Source of the DNA: Xanthomonas sp. GPE 39
Lineage (GTDB): Bacteria > Pseudomonadota > Gammaproteobacteria > Xanthomonadales > Xanthomonadaceae
Assembly (NCBI RefSeq): GCF_000963005.1
Contig: NZ_JZHZ01000007.1
Location: 1 to 64,000, forward strand
Length of the DNA: 64,000 nucleotides
Reading direction: 5' to 3'
A program made the translations under genes and the position numbers. Shown here in pieces: positions 20,322 through 33,800 of the stretch. The notes below the pieces were generated by a model that worked only from the letters and a program-made list of their open reading frames with translations, made no database searches and was not told the DNA's origin. Numbering within the stretch: position 1 is the first letter of the stretch; each line of letters opens with the position of its first letter.

Positions 20322-20903
20322 TCACCACACCCATGGCAACAGCCGCCAGCGATGCGCGGCATACGTCGGATAGTCCTGGGGAAACGCTTCGGTCAGCATG
20401 GCTTCTTCGATGCGAATGCGATGCACGAACACCCAGGTCACCGGCAGCACGATCACCAGCAACGACAGCACATTGCCCATCCCGACCGCCAAACCATAGA
20501 ACGCCAACAGGGCGCCGGTATACGAGGGATGCCGCAGATAACGGTACGGCCCGTGACCGATCAGGTGTTGGCCATCCTGAATGGTGAGATCCACGGTGAA
20601 CCAGCGCGCCAGCACCCGGACCGCCCACAGCCGCAGGGTCAGACCGCCGATCAGCAGCGCGCAACCCAGCCAGCGTGCAGGCACACGCAGCGCCGGTGCC
20701 GCGCGCCATACATCCGACATCGACAACAGCACCGCCACCGTGACCGCGGCGTACAGCACACGCCACAGCAGCCTTAGCGTGCCTTGGTCGTGGGTGCCGC
20801 CATCGGCGGCGCGGCGGCGATGGCCCAGCAACAGTTCGCCGCCGCACCAGCACAGTCCCAGTATCAGGAACAACAGATCCGGAGGGTGCAGTGTCATGAG
20901 CAT
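20322..20903 (-). CDS. isoprenylcysteine carboxyl methyltransferase-like membrane protein
   Basis: The product has about 193 residues (start MLMTLHPPDLLFLILG at 20903, though in-frame ATGs at 20948 and 20897 are alternatives). It has four to five membrane helices and the C-terminal signature of the ICMT/PEMT methyltransferase group: LIGHGPYRYLRHPSYTG followed by RIRIEEAMLTEAFPQDYPTYAA. That signature binds S-adenosylmethionine in the family. The bacterial substrate is unknown. It lies on the minus strand, with fabV starting divergently upstream. Confidence 0.8.
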   Translation of the reverse strand: MLMTLHPPDLLFLILGLCWCGGELLLGHRRRAADGGTHDQGTLRLLWRVLYAAVTVAVLLSMSDVWRAAPALRVPARWLGCALLIGGLTLRLWAVRVLARWFTVDLTIQDGQHLIGHGPYRYLRHPSYTGALLAFYGLAVGMGNVLSLLVIVLPVTWVFVHRIRIEEAMLTEAFPQDYPTYAAHRWRLLPWVW

Positions 20904-21155
20904 GATGGTGTCCTGGTGGAAGGTGCACAGATGAGATGCCATGGGCATCGCACCTCAGGGCCAATCGTGTGCGTCCTGGCACGCTGCGCCTAGATCCTGT
21001 GCCATCCAGGGAACATGATGCAAGGATGCTGGTGCCTTACCCGCGCCAGGCGTGCGATCGCACACCATACGATGGCGTGTGCTGAGGCCGGGACTTCTTC
21101 GCGCCAGCCGCACACATTAAGATGCTCCGCGCATTTTGCCGACGAGGAATTCACC

Positions 21156-22361
21156 GTGATCATCCATCCGAAAGTCCGTGGTTTCATCTGCATCACCGCG
21201 CATCCGCTCGGCTGCGAGCGCAATGTGCTTGAGCAGATCGAAGCCACGCGCGCGCGCGGCGTGCGTCACGATGGCCCGAAGAACGTGCTGGTGATCGGCG
21301 CCTCCACCGGCTATGGCCTGGCCTCGCGCATCACCGCCGCGTTCGGTTTCGGCGCTGCCACGCTGGGCGTGTTCTTCGAAAAGCCCAGCAGCGATAAGAA
21401 GCTCGGTAGCCCAGGCTGGTACAACAGCGCCGCATTCGACAAACATGCCAAGGCCGCCGGTTTGTACAGCCGGTCGATCAACGCCGATGCGTTCTCCGAT
21501 GCAACCCGCGCGGAGGTCATCGAACGGATCAAGACCGAAATGGGCGGGCAGATCGATCTGGTGGTCTATTCGCTCGCCTCCCCGGTGCGCAAACTGCCCG
21601 GCACCGAGGAAGTGAAGCGCTCAGCGCTCAAGCCAATCGGCCAGACCTACACCGCCACCGCCATCGATACCAACAAGGACGCCATCATCGAGGCGTCGGT
21701 CGAACCGGCCACCGAGCAGGAGATCGAAGACACCGTCACCGTGATGGGCGGTCAGGATTGGGAACTGTGGATCCAGGCACTGGACGCCGCTGGCGTGCTT
21801 GCCCCGCGCGCACGTACCGTGGCGTTTAGCTACATCGGGACCGAGATCACCTGGCCGATCTACTGGCATGGCACCCTGGGCAAGGCCAAGATCGATCTGG
21901 ACCAGACCGCGCAGCGGTTGCATGCACGCTTGCAGCGTCACGGCGGCGCGGCGAACGTGGCGGTGCTCAAATCGGTGGTGACCCAGGCCAGCGCGGCGAT
22001 CCCGGTGATGCCGCTGTACATCTCCATCGTCTACAAGATCATGAAAGAGAAAGGCTTGCACGAAGGCACCATCGATCAGGCCGACCGCCTGTTCCGCGAG
22101 CGCCTGTATCGTCAGGACGGCGAACCGGCGGCGACCGACGCCGAGCATCGCTTGCGCCTGGACGATTGGGAACTGCGTGACGAGGTGCAGGACGCCAGCA
22201 AGGCGCTATGGCCGCAGGTCACCACCGAGAACCTGTTCCAGCTCACCGACTACGCCGGCTACAAGCATGAGTTCCTCAAACTGTTCGGTTTCGACCGCAA
22301 GGACATCGATTACGATGCCGAAGTCGATCCGAACGTGACCTTCGATTGCATCGAGCTGTAG
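21156..22361 (+). CDS. fabV: trans-2-enoyl-ACP reductase FabV
   Basis: FabV is the NADH-dependent enoyl-ACP reductase of the last fatty-acid-elongation step and is naturally insensitive to triclosan. A GTG start at 21156, preceded by GACGAGGAAT, gives 401 residues beginning with the family sequence [16 protein letters not shown]. The nucleotide-binding loop [11 protein letters not shown] and the catalytic Tyr236-x8-Lys245 pair ([10 protein letters not shown]) are present, with the Tyr at the position reported for the X. oryzae enzyme. Longer in-frame ATG starts add unrelated sequence. Confidence 0.95.
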   Translation: MIIHPKVRGFICITAHPLGCERNVLEQIEATRARGVRHDGPKNVLVIGASTGYGLASRITAAFGFGAATLGVFFEKPSSDKKLGSPGWYNSAAFDKHAKAAGLYSRSINADAFSDATRAEVIERIKTEMGGQIDLVVYSLASPVRKLPGTEEVKRSALKPIGQTYTATAIDTNKDAIIEASVEPATEQEIEDTVTVMGGQDWELWIQALDAAGVLAPRARTVAFSYIGTEITWPIYWHGTLGKAKIDLDQTAQRLHARLQRHGGAANVAVLKSVVTQASAAIPVMPLYISIVYKIMKEKGLHEGTIDQADRLFRERLYRQDGEPAATDAEHRLRLDDWELRDEVQDASKALWPQVTTENLFQLTDYAGYKHEFLKLFGFDRKDIDYDAEVDPNVTFDCIEL

Positions 22362-22438
22362 CGCATCCGTCGCGGTCGCAGGCATGGCTGGCCCGCGTCG
22401 GCCAGCCTCGCAAGCGATCGCGCCCGCGCCATGTCCAG

Positions 22439-22469
22439 CATTGCGCCACCGTGTGCAGGTGGCGCAATG
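22439..22469. terminator. bidirectional hairpin between fabV and kdgK
   Basis: CATTGCGCCACC (22439-22450) and GGTGGCGCAATG (22458-22469) form a perfect 12-base stem with a seven-base loop. It lies between the convergent ends of fabV and kdgK. No U-tract is present on either side, so it is called by position and strength. Confidence 0.5.
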
Positions 22470-22478
22470 GTCATCGTC

Positions 22479-23501
22479 TCACCGCTTCACATCGAAGCGT
22501 GTCGTCCCCACGCTGGACTGCACCTCGGCCTCGCTCAGTACCAGCATGTCGCCCGGTACGGAATGTTTAAGGCAACCGGCGGCCAGGCCGAAGCGGACCG
22601 TGGCGGTATCGTCCCAGCCGCGGCATAGGCCATGCAGCACGCCGGCGGCGAACGCGTCGCCACCACCGATGCGGTCGACGATGCCGGTCAACTCTTCGGC
22701 CGGGGCCTGCGCCACACTGCCATCGCGCCGCAGCAGCATCGCGCCCAGGCTGTGCCACTCCGCGCTGTGCGCCACGCGCTGCGTACAGGCCATCAGTTGT
22801 AGCTGCGGGAACGCGGCGAACGCATCGCGTGCGCCGGCTTCCACGCGTGCTTGGGCGCTGTCCTGCCGATAGCGGTGGCCCAGCACCACTTCCAGATCGC
22901 GATAGTCGGCGAAGAGCACATCGGCCTGCGCCATCAGCGGACGCAGAATGCTTGGCGCGTCGCCGTCCCAGGCCTCCCACAACGAAGGCCGGTAATTGCC
23001 GTCGAACGAGATCCGCATCCCGGCCGCACGCGCGGCTTGTGCCGCCGCCAACGCGACGGCCGCGCCGCGTTCGCCCAATGCAGGAGTCACCCCGGACAGA
23101 TGCAGCCACTGCGCGCCATGTAGCAGTGCAGGCCAGTCGTAGGTTTCAGGGAGAGTCGTGGCGAAGGCCGAGCCGGCGCGGTCGTAGGTGATTGCGCTGG
23201 GCAGGTGTCCGGCACCGGTGCTGAGAAAATACAGCCCCATGCGCCCCTGGGCGAAACGGATGCCACCGGTGTCCACGCCGTGACGGCGCAACTCGCCGGC
23301 GGCGGCGGCGCCGAGCGGATTGTCCGGCAGCACGCTCACCATCCTCACCGCATGGCCGAAATGCGCCAGGGCCACACCGACATTGGCCTCGGCCCCACCC
23401 ACTTTTACCTCTAGCCGTGGTGTTTGCAGCAGGCGTTCGTGCCCGGGCGCGGCCAGGCGCAGCAACAGTTCACCGAAGCAGACGATATGGGAGACGGTCA
23501 T
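22479..23501 (-). CDS. kdgK: 2-dehydro-3-deoxygluconokinase (pfkB family)
   Basis: KdgK phosphorylates 2-keto-3-deoxygluconate, the product of glucuronate and galacturonate breakdown, so it links uronic acids to the Entner-Doudoroff pathway. The start MTVSHIVCFGELLLRLAAPG at 23501 gives 340 residues. pfkB features are the N-terminal GGAEANVGVALAHFG and the C-terminal GGGDAFAAG with the catalytic Asp. It probably takes over where UxaC (46.7 kb) and the rest of the glucuronate pathway leave off, though the other uxu genes are outside the window. Confidence 0.88.
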   Translation of the reverse strand: MTVSHIVCFGELLLRLAAPGHERLLQTPRLEVKVGGAEANVGVALAHFGHAVRMVSVLPDNPLGAAAAGELRRHGVDTGGIRFAQGRMGLYFLSTGAGHLPSAITYDRAGSAFATTLPETYDWPALLHGAQWLHLSGVTPALGERGAAVALAAAQAARAAGMRISFDGNYRPSLWEAWDGDAPSILRPLMAQADVLFADYRDLEVVLGHRYRQDSAQARVEAGARDAFAAFPQLQLMACTQRVAHSAEWHSLGAMLLRRDGSVAQAPAEELTGIVDRIGGGDAFAAGVLHGLCRGWDDTATVRFGLAAGCLKHSVPGDMLVLSEAEVQSSVGTTRFDVKR

Positions 23502-23644
23502 AGCGGGCAGATCCTGCACGGTCGAAAGAATGTCAAGCATGCCGGGCAATACCTGCGGTGGCTAGAGAAAGTGAGGGCGTGGCAACGCGTATAACGGCGA
23601 CATCGACGCAGCGATGCGTATCCGCCGTTGAACATTGAACATGT

Positions 23645-23749
23645 CTACGCAAGACCTGCGGCAAGATCCTTGGATTCAAAGCGCCACTCGATATCTTCGT
23701 CGAGGAATTCAAAAACAGCGTTGCGAATCAGAGTTGAATCCTCCCCGTC
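23645..23749 (-). other. short open frame, possible gene remnant
   Basis: A 34-codon reading frame without its own start runs from after a TAA at 23750 to TAG at 23645. Its translation includes LIRNAVFEFLDEDIEWRFES, which has protein-like composition. I do not recognise the source. It lies directly downstream of the broken secreted-protein copy and upstream of kdgK. It may be the tail of a lost gene or chance. Confidence 0.25.
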
Positions 23750-23868
23750 TTAACGTGCATGGACGGAAGTTGTTGTGCGTTAGCCGATGTGGCGGCACCA
23801 GCCGCCAGTCCGACCACGGTGCATAGCGCGGTTTTGCGGAAATGACGAACGATCGAATGTGTGGAGAT
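23728..23868 (-). pseudogene. broken third copy of the small secreted-protein family
   Basis: Read on the minus strand, this stretch reproduces the signal peptide of the two neighbouring genes (HFRKTALCTVVGLAAGAATSANAQQ, shown here in part). The position equal to the ATG of the other copies is ATC (preceded by the same AGAG-type ribosome site), so the start codon is lost. A TGA at 23728 ends the frame shortly after the cleavage site, so nearly the whole mature part is missing. A GTG at 23889 is in frame but unlikely to rescue it. Confidence 0.65.
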
Positions 23869-24026
23869 GATGATTCCTCTGCATTTCACATGGAAGGTGA
23901 TGCAACGTACCTGCCAAACGGATCATGCGAATCATGAGCGCCACCGGATGGTTGCCTCTGCGGCAGCGCTGGCATCGGCAACGCGCAGGCCCGTGACGCG
24001 ATGGGCCCTCGCGCATATCAGGCATC

Positions 24027-24458
24027 TTAATGTGGATATTCGTCGATTATGATCGTGTTGTTTTCAATAGTAAAATACACCTCATTCGTATTATTCACCG
24101 TATACCCCCTCGCGTATATACCAGCCATACTGGTACCGTTGCTGCAGTTAGGTGTGCTAAACGCATTCGCGCTGTAAGTGGAGCCGTATAGTAGGCCTGG
24201 TGCGGTGCCGAAGCCGCCATCCGTCGTGGTGCCGTGCCTGTTGCGGTGCACCGTCGGCGCGGTTACTGGGACACAAGCCCACCCATTAGGGTTATTAATG
24301 TTTTGTATATAAATAGCTTTCACGGTAGAGACATAATTTACCGTATACGCCGGCACACCTTGTTGTGCACTAGCCGACGTGGCGGCGCTGGCCCCCAGCG
24401 CTAACATGGTGCACAGCGCGGCTTTGCGAAAATGACGAATGGTCGAATGTGTGTGCAT
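24027..24458 (-). CDS. small secreted protein, tandem family member 1
   Basis: This 143-residue product begins MHTHSTIRHFRKAALC and has a clear signal peptide with cleavage near SASAQQ. The mature part is rich in Asn, Thr, Tyr and Val, with two Cys that could form a disulphide, and ends VYFTIENNTIIIDEYPH. The neighbouring gene at 24583 shares the signal peptide and a similar VPxYxxN-x-x-S-x-V start of the mature chain. The DNA is AT-richer than the surroundings. I do not recognise a family. It may be a lineage-specific secreted protein. Confidence 0.7.
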   Translation of the reverse strand: MHTHSTIRHFRKAALCTMLALGASAATSASAQQGVPAYTVNYVSTVKAIYIQNINNPNGWACVPVTAPTVHRNRHGTTTDGGFGTAPGLLYGSTYSANAFSTPNCSNGTSMAGIYARGYTVNNTNEVYFTIENNTIIIDEYPH

Positions 24459-24582
24459 GATGATGTCCATTGAATCAAAGGGAAATGCGCTATGCGCGCG
24501 ACCAGTGCATAGCGCGCGGTAACGCTGACATCGACAACGTGGCGGCCCAAGGGATGAGCCGCCGTACATGGGGCACTAGCTG

Positions 24583-24972
24583 TTATTGAATGACTCTTGT
24601 GTAGGTATTTGTGATTTCTATGAATCCCGGTCGCACTTTACGGTAATCGTGCAAAGTGAAGGTTTTGCTAAGACCGTTAATCCAACCAATACGCTCGCAG
24701 ATCGGTGCGGTTGTTGGGATCACAGTGAACTGAACATTCGTCTCAAAGTCGTAGCCTGTATAAACGACGGTGCCGCCGCTAGGGACAGCCGTCACACAAT
24801 AATGGATGCCAGTATTGCTTACGACATACACGGAACTGACGTTGCTGTTCCAGTTCTTGATGTAAACGGGCACGTCAGCTGCCGCGTTCGTCGAGAGGGT
24901 GGCGCCGATTGTCAACGCGAAGATACTGCACAGCGCGGTTTTGCGAAAATGACGAGCGGTCGGAGTAGACAT
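24583..24972 (-). CDS. small secreted protein, tandem family member 2
   Basis: This 129-residue product begins MSTPTARHFRKTALCSIFAL and has a signal peptide with cleavage near NAAADVP. The mature chain starts VPVYIKNWNSNVSSVYV and has two Cys (HYCVTAVP and APICERIG), β-strand-like repeats and an NTYT tail. It matches member 1 closely through the signal peptide and only weakly in the mature part. Function is unknown. The start is set by AGAGAAACCATC before ATG, an arrangement shared with the dead copy at 23728. About 280 bases without a gene separate it from recD. Confidence 0.7.
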   Translation of the reverse strand: MSTPTARHFRKTALCSIFALTIGATLSTNAAADVPVYIKNWNSNVSSVYVVSNTGIHYCVTAVPSGGTVVYTGYDFETNVQFTVIPTTAPICERIGWINGLSKTFTLHDYRKVRPGFIEITNTYTRVIQ

Positions 24973-25249
24973 GATGGTTTCTCTTGAATCTAACAGGGTA
25001 TGCAACGTGCTTGGCAATTGCTAGTGACACAGCGCCCATCCAATGCACCGCGCATTAATAATGGCAAGCTTGGTATCGTGTCTACTGTGAAGTAAAGGAT
25101 GCGAACACAATTGCGACATAATTCACACAATATGCATCATGGAATGAATGCGCCGATTCTAAAAAGCATCGCACCGTCGCGACCTGCCAGAATACAGGAC
25201 AGGAGACAGAACGTATGCGCGTGTCCATCCTTGGGAGCGCTCAACCCGC

Positions 25250-27192
<1,943 letters not shown>

Positions 27193-27196
<4 letters not shown>

Positions 27197-30100
27197 GGTT
27201 CGCTTTCCACGGCAGTGTTGCCGGCGAACAACGCGTCCACGCCTTCCACCAGCGCCGGCTCGAAGCGCCAGGCATGTACGCCTGGCGATGGATCGCGCGC
27301 GGCGTCCAGGCCACGACAGAACAGGTAGCGCACGCCGCCGAAATCGCGCGCATAGGCGTAGCCGCTGCCGAGGCGGAAACGCAGCCAGCGGTGCAGTGCC
27401 ACGGTGTAGATCAGTGCTTGCAGGGTGTATTCGCTGTGCGCCATCGCCGTCGCCATCGCGTCGGGGTCGTAACTTGGCAGGCGGTTGGATTTGTAGTCGA
27501 GCACGTACCAGCGCCCAGCATGGTGGTAGGTGAGGTCGATCAAGCCGGTCATCAGCCCTTCCAGCCGCTGCCGTGCGCCGAACGCCTGGCGCTCGCCAGC
27601 CACGCCGAAGCGATGCAGCAGCGTCAGCAGCGCATCGACCCGGGTCGGACGCATGGCGAAGTGGAATTCCATTTCGTTGCGTCGCTGGGTCTGTGGCAAT
27701 GCGGCCAGGCAGATACCTTCGGGCAGCGGCACGGTGAGCGTATGGCCGACCAGGCTCGCGAGCACGGCGGTACCGTCGCCCCATTCGTCCTCGGCATAGC
27801 CACCGCGTTGCAGCGCTTGGAGGATGGCGCTTTCCTGCCCAAGCGGGGCCGGCTGCCCTGGCCGCCAATCGCGCCAGGCAGCGAAATCGCAGCGTTCGAA
27901 CACCTCGTGCATGGCGACGCCGAAGCGATTGCCGATGAAGCGTCGGTCGACGATCTCCACCTCCATGGTGGTGCTGACCGTGTCGGCGGCGATTGGTTCG
28001 TCGCGACCGCCGCTGCTGGCGATAGTGGCGCTGGCCATCGGGTCGCTGCCGGCGTCGGCATTGGCCAATTGGGTGAAGCTATAGACCCACCATTCCGTCA
28101 GTAGCTTGCGTGTGGGCGTGCGTGCCGGCGGCACGTGCAGTGCCTCGGTCGGTGGCAGGCGCGGTGGATGCGTCGGCGGCAGATGGGTATCACGCACGAG
28201 GATCTCGGTACCGAGGCGCGATTGCAGCGCGTCCATGTCGCGGAGCATCGGTGCCAGCGCGGTTGCCTCGTGCCGGAAGAACGGGCCAGTGGCGATCCAC
28301 AGAGCATGTTCGGCACGGGTCAGGCCGACGTAAAGCAGGCGCGCGTCTTCGGCACGCCGCGCATGTTCCCATGCGTGTTTGCTGGCTTCCCATTCCACTG
28401 CGTCGAGGTGTAACGGCCAATGCAGGCAGCGCTTGCCATCACGATGCACGATGACGCGCTCGCCTGGTTTCTGCGTCATGGGCTTCTGGCCGATGCCCAC
28501 GTAAGGCAGAAATACCAGCGGATATTCCAGTCCCTTGGATTTGTGCAGGGTGATGATTTGCACACGCCGCGCATCCGATTCCAGTCGCAGCAGTTGGGTG
28601 TCGTCATTGGCGTTGGACGTGGCGATGCGGCGCGCGAGCCAGTCGACCAAGCCGTGTGGACCGAGCGCATGGGTGTGCGCTTCTTGCAGCAGTTCGGCCA
28701 GTTGCAGGTAGTTGGTCAGCCGACGCTCGCCGTCGATCAAAGCCAACACGCGCTGCCCGTGGACGGAGCCGAGATGCTCGATCAGCGCCAGCGGGCCACC
28801 GCGTTGCCAGCGTTCGCGCCAGTCCAACGCGTGCTGTTGCCAATGGCGATGCCGTTCGCCGTCGTGATCGAGCGCGGCAATCGCCGCCGCGTCCTCGCCG
28901 ATCAGCACCGTGGCGAGTGCGGCGCGCAGGCGGCTATCGTCACCTGGATCGAGCAGGCTGTGCAGCAGTGTCATCAGCTCCAATGCTTCTTCGGTCGCAA
29001 ACAGGCTCTGTTTTCCGGCCGCGACGGCGGGAATGCCCACCGCTGCGAGCGCCTGCTGGATGCGGGTGGCATCGCTGTGGTTGCGGACCAGCACGGCGAT
29101 GTCGCCGGGCAGCACCGCACGGCCATCCACCAGCGCGGTGCCGGCACGACCGGCACCGAGCCAATCGCCAATCGCGGCAACACAGGCTGCGGTGCACAGC
29201 TCGCGCGCACGGCCTGCATTCCAAGGATTGGGTTTGCCTTTGTCGGACAAAGGCGGATCCGGTGCACGCCAGAGGGTGAGTGCCGGCGCGCAACGACCAT
29301 CGCGTTGCAGGTCAGTGTCGGCACGTCGTCCACCGGACTGCACGGGGTGAAAGTCGATGCCATCGATCAAGAATGCCTGCGTGTAACCTGCTTGCTCGTA
29401 GAGCGCGTCGATTGCCGCCAGCAGCGCTGGGCGCGAGCGGAAGTTGTGATCCAGCGGCGGTGCCTGTTCGGCGCACGCGACCGCGGACAGATACGTGTGC
29501 ACGTCGCCGCCACGAAAGCCATAGATGGCCTGTTTGGGATCGCCGATCAGAAACAACGCCGGTTCAAGGCCAATGGTTTGTGCAAGGTCGCTGACACCGA
29601 AGAGCGTGGAAAAGATCGCCCATTGACGTGCGTCGGTATCCTGAAATTCGTCCACCAACGCGATGGAATACTGCGCGCGCAGACTGCGCGCCAACCTTTC
29701 TGCGTGTGGACCGCCGAGCGCCCGCGCGAGACCATCGATGAGATCGTCGTAGGTCTGCACGCGCCGCTGCTGCTTGATTGCCGCGATGCGTGCGATGGCG
29801 GCCTCGCGCAGGGTGTGCAGTAATCGGATGCGACGCTCGGTTTGCCATTGCCGCACCTGTGCGTCGGCCTGTTGCCATGCCTCGAACGCATCGAACAGTG
29901 GCGAACGCGGGACGCGATCACGCGCGTCTTCCCGACAGAACGTGCTCAAGCGCGCGGGTAGTAGTTTGTCGAGATGACTGCCTGGGGCATCCAGTGTCCA
30001 ATGCGCGTCTGCCCTGCCCTGCCACAACTGCTCGAAGGCCTTGTCGAAGCTCGGCCGTTTGACCAATTGACCGTTGAAAACTTTATCGTCGAACGCCGCG

Positions 30101-30861
30101 ATGATCGCGGCGTAGGCGTCGTCGGCATGCGTGTGCATCGCGGCGATCAGCGCCTGTGCCGCCTGCGCGCGCGCTGCCGATGGATCTTGCGATATCTGCG
30201 CAGATGGCAATGGCAACAACATCGGGATATGGATCAGCGTGCGCAGATCGGCGGCGAGATCGTGCGGGCCACCTTTCCAGAGTGCTTCCAGATCCTCGGC
30301 GACGCTGGCATCGACGGCATGCGCGCGCCACAGGTCGGCGGCGACATCGCGCAGGAGTTCGCGCTCGTCGGTCAGCAACTGCGGCGCAGCGAAGGCCTGG
30401 CCGCTCTCCAGTGCATGCTCGCGCAGCGCCCGCGCGCAGAAGCCGTGGATAGTGAAGATCGCCGCCAGGTCGATGTCCTCCGCTGCCTGCTGCAGGCGGC
30501 GACGGAGCGCGGCAGGCGTTTCCTGGGTGGTGGCCAGGTGCGCCTGGAGCAATTGCCGGGTGAGGCGCACGTCGGGCGATTCTGTGGATGCTGGCATCTG
30601 CCGCGCCGCCGCCTCGGTTTCCTGCACCAATGTGGCGGCGAGGGTCAGGCGCTCGCGGATGCGCCGGCGCAGTTCCTGCGTGGCCGCTTCGGTGAAGGTG
30701 ACGGCGAGGATCTGGCCCAGGCGCAGGCCGCGTTCGACCACCAAGCGGGTGAACAGCGTGGCCAGGGTGAAGGTCTTGCCGGTGCCGGCGCTGGCCTCGA
30801 TCAGGCGCACGCCGTGCAGTGGCAGATGCAGATAAGGATCGCGATCGGAGGCGGTGCTCAT
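27193..30861 (-). CDS. recB: exodeoxyribonuclease V beta subunit RecB
   Basis: RecB is the 3'-5' helicase and sole nuclease subunit of RecBCD. The product from ATG 30861 is 1,222 residues: Walker A EASAGTGKT at 22-30, helicase motifs such as VDEFQDTDARQW and TLHKSKGLEYPLVF, and a C-terminal nuclease domain with GLIDLTYHH and LDYKSN, the catalytic Asp-x-Lys. The start overlaps the recC stop by ATGA, and the stop overlaps the recD start, so the three genes form one translationally coupled unit in the order recC-recB-recD. Confidence 0.96.
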
Positions 30862-33800
30862 TCGGCATCCTCCTGCGCGCCGTGCCAACGCTGCCAACTT
30901 TCGAGCAGATCCTTGGGGTCGAGTGCCTGGCCGGGATCGCCGCGTTCGAGCAGACCGAAGACACGCTGGCTGGTGTCGGCGAAGACGGCGAAGCGTTGTG
31001 GGTCGGCGAACGGATCGCGACCACGACCGACCAGACGCAGTTGCGGGCTATTGGCCTCGCTCCAGCCGAAGCCGGCTTGCCATTGCGCGGCGGCGTTCTT
31101 GATCGCCTTATCCAGATCGCCGCCGCGTGCGGCCTGGTAATACGCCCAACTGCTGTAAGGCGCGAACGCCAGCGGTGTCTGCTGGCCTTGGCGATACAGT
31201 CGCAGCAAGTCGGCCAGCGCCTGTTGCGCCTGGGTTGCTGATAGCGGCTCTGGATCCAGCGGATGTGGGCCGAGGCCGTCCTCGTGCTCGAAGAAGCGCA
31301 CGAATGGCGTGTGTTCGCCAGCGGCACGCAGTAGCAGCCACTCCAGGCCATGGCGGATCGCACTGCGCCCGCTCAATGCGCCGATCTTGACCCGCCCGAC
31401 TCCCGACGGGTACCAGTCCGAGAGACGGCCATGCAGTTCGGTGCCGTCGATGTGGACGTGCAGGCGCTGCGCTGGCAGTGGCGGTGTCGCGCCGCACCAG
31501 TGTGAAAACGCGTCCGCATAGGGGCGCAACTGGCGCAGGCAATGATCGAGCTGACGCCGCCCCAGTGGGCCGGAGGGCAACAGCGCGCGGGCACGCAGGC
31601 GTTCGTACAAGCCGTCGGTTGCTTCGCGCAGTACCGCCTCGAACACCTGTTGCTGCAAAACATATTTGTCCAGCCCGCGGCTGGGCGCCACCAGCGGTTC
31701 CAGGTCGCCGTCGGCCTGCGCTGGATCGGGCAGGCGCAGGCCCAGGCGTTGGCGCAGGAACTGCTCGGCGGGATCGATCAGCAAACGCCGCAGTTCGTCG
31801 ATGGACAGCGCTGTCGGCGGTGCGTCATCGGCCACGACGGGCAGTGTCTCGGGGATCCACGACGGCAGCGGCTGGCGTTGCCCGATCAGGCTGTCCACCG
31901 CCGGTCGCCATTGTTGCAGGTAGCTGAAACGGCGCGGGTCGGCCGCCTCCGCAGCGATGGCGCCGAAGGCCGCTGCGGCGAACGGTTGTAATGGATGCCG
32001 CACCACCAGCGCCGTGGCCGCCGCCGGCTCGGCGTGGTAGTGCGCGGCGCAGGCCAGCAATTCGCTGACCAGTGGCGAAGGTTCACGGACGCTGCCATCG
32101 CGCGCATCGGCACCGAGATAGCTCAGATAGAACACGTCCTGCGCCGAAGCGAACAGTTGCAGGAACAGGAAGCGGTCGTCTTCGCGCGTGGAGCGGTCGC
32201 CGTGGCGGCGGCGCGCGGTCCCCAGTTCGGTAGTGAGCCGGTTGAGTCCGGCGGCTGGATCGCGGCGCGGGAAATCGCCATCGTTCATGCCGAGCAGGCA
32301 GATCGCGCGGAACGGCAGCAATCGCATCGGCACCATGCGGCCGATGCTGATACCGCCGGTGAGCAACGGTGCGCGGGTATCCGATTCGCCCAGGACGGCG
32401 GCAAAATGCGCGCGCACGACTTCGGCGGGCACTGCATCGGCGTACTCGGCGCGAGCGGCGTCGCGCGCGAACTGGTCGATCAGCGTGCGCAGCCGTTCCA
32501 GTGCGCGCTGTGCGCGTGGCGCCGATGGCGTCTGCGGCAATAAGGCGTCGAGCAGGGCGAGCAGGCATTCGCGCCACTGCGTCGGTGGCATTGGTTCGGC
32601 CAGCGCGGCGCGGTGGCGGTCGAGGACGCGCAGCAGCCGCAGCAGTGTATCCAGGGCGGTCAGCGCACTGCCTTCCAGTTGCGGCCATGGGGCGACGCCA
32701 TCGATGTCGTCCTCGGCGCCGCTGGCGTGGCCGAGCAGCAGCCGATCCAGGGCGAAGCGCCAGGTGTAGGCATCGTCGGCCGGTGCCTGGTGCTGGTGTC
32801 GGTGCGCGGGGTCCAGGCCCCAACGCGCGCCGGCCGCGTGCAGCCAGTCGCGCAGGCGGTCCAGTCCGGCGGCGTCCAGCCCGGCGGCTTCGGCAATCGG
32901 TGCGCTGGCGATCAGGTCGAGGATTTCGTGCAGGCCGAAGCGCGCGATCGGCAGGCCGAGCAAGGCCAGGAACACCTCGGCTAACGGCTCACTGGCCAGT
33001 GGGCTGGCGTCGGCCAGGGTGTAGGGCAAGCTGTCACCGCCGCCGTGGCCGCCGAACACCGCATCTAGGTACGGCACATAGGGATCGATGTTCGGGGAAA
33101 GTACCGCGATCTCGCGCGGCTGCAGCGGGGGATCGAAACGCGCATCGTCCAGCAAGGCGCGCAACTGGTCGTGCAGCACCTGCAGTTCGCGCAGACGGGT
33201 ATGGCAGGCGTGCACCTGTAGGCTGGGATCGTGCTGGTTCACTGTCGGCAATGTTGCCGGTGGTGTCGGTGCGCGGCGCTGGAACAGGTTGCTCTGCATC
33301 CGCCGCAGCAGGCTGTCGCCGAGGCCACCGTCGGCAAGTGGACGCTGGCCCGATTCGAGCGGATCGGCGTAGACCGCGATCTCGGCGAGCGGATGCACCA
33401 CGTCGTAGTCGCCGATCAGGGCCATGAAGTCGCGCCCCGCCGCGCCCCAGGCTTGCAGCAGTGGATTTTCCTGTACTTGCTCGGCGAATAGGTCCACCGC
33501 CACGCCCGTCCGGCGTCGCTGCCAGAGGGTTTGCAGGTCGCCCCAGTAACCCTGCGTTGGCGTCGGCAGGTAGAAGTGCAGCGTGCCGACTCTGGCCTGA
33601 GTGGCCAGCACGCGCAGCACGTCTGGGGAGATATTGAGCACGGCGAAGGCGAACAGGCGCGGTGGCAAGCCCTGCGGCAGTGGACCGTCGGGCCGCGCGT
33701 AGCGGTCCAGGTACTGGCCGATGCGCCGCGCGCGGTAGGCGCGACCGCTGGCGATGCGGCGCCACAGTCGCGCCTGTACGTCGTCCGGATCGGCACCGGC

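Noticed and set aside
28420-29823. 467-codon plus-strand open frame inside recB
   Set aside because: Opposite strand of recB, low-complexity translation, no start signal.
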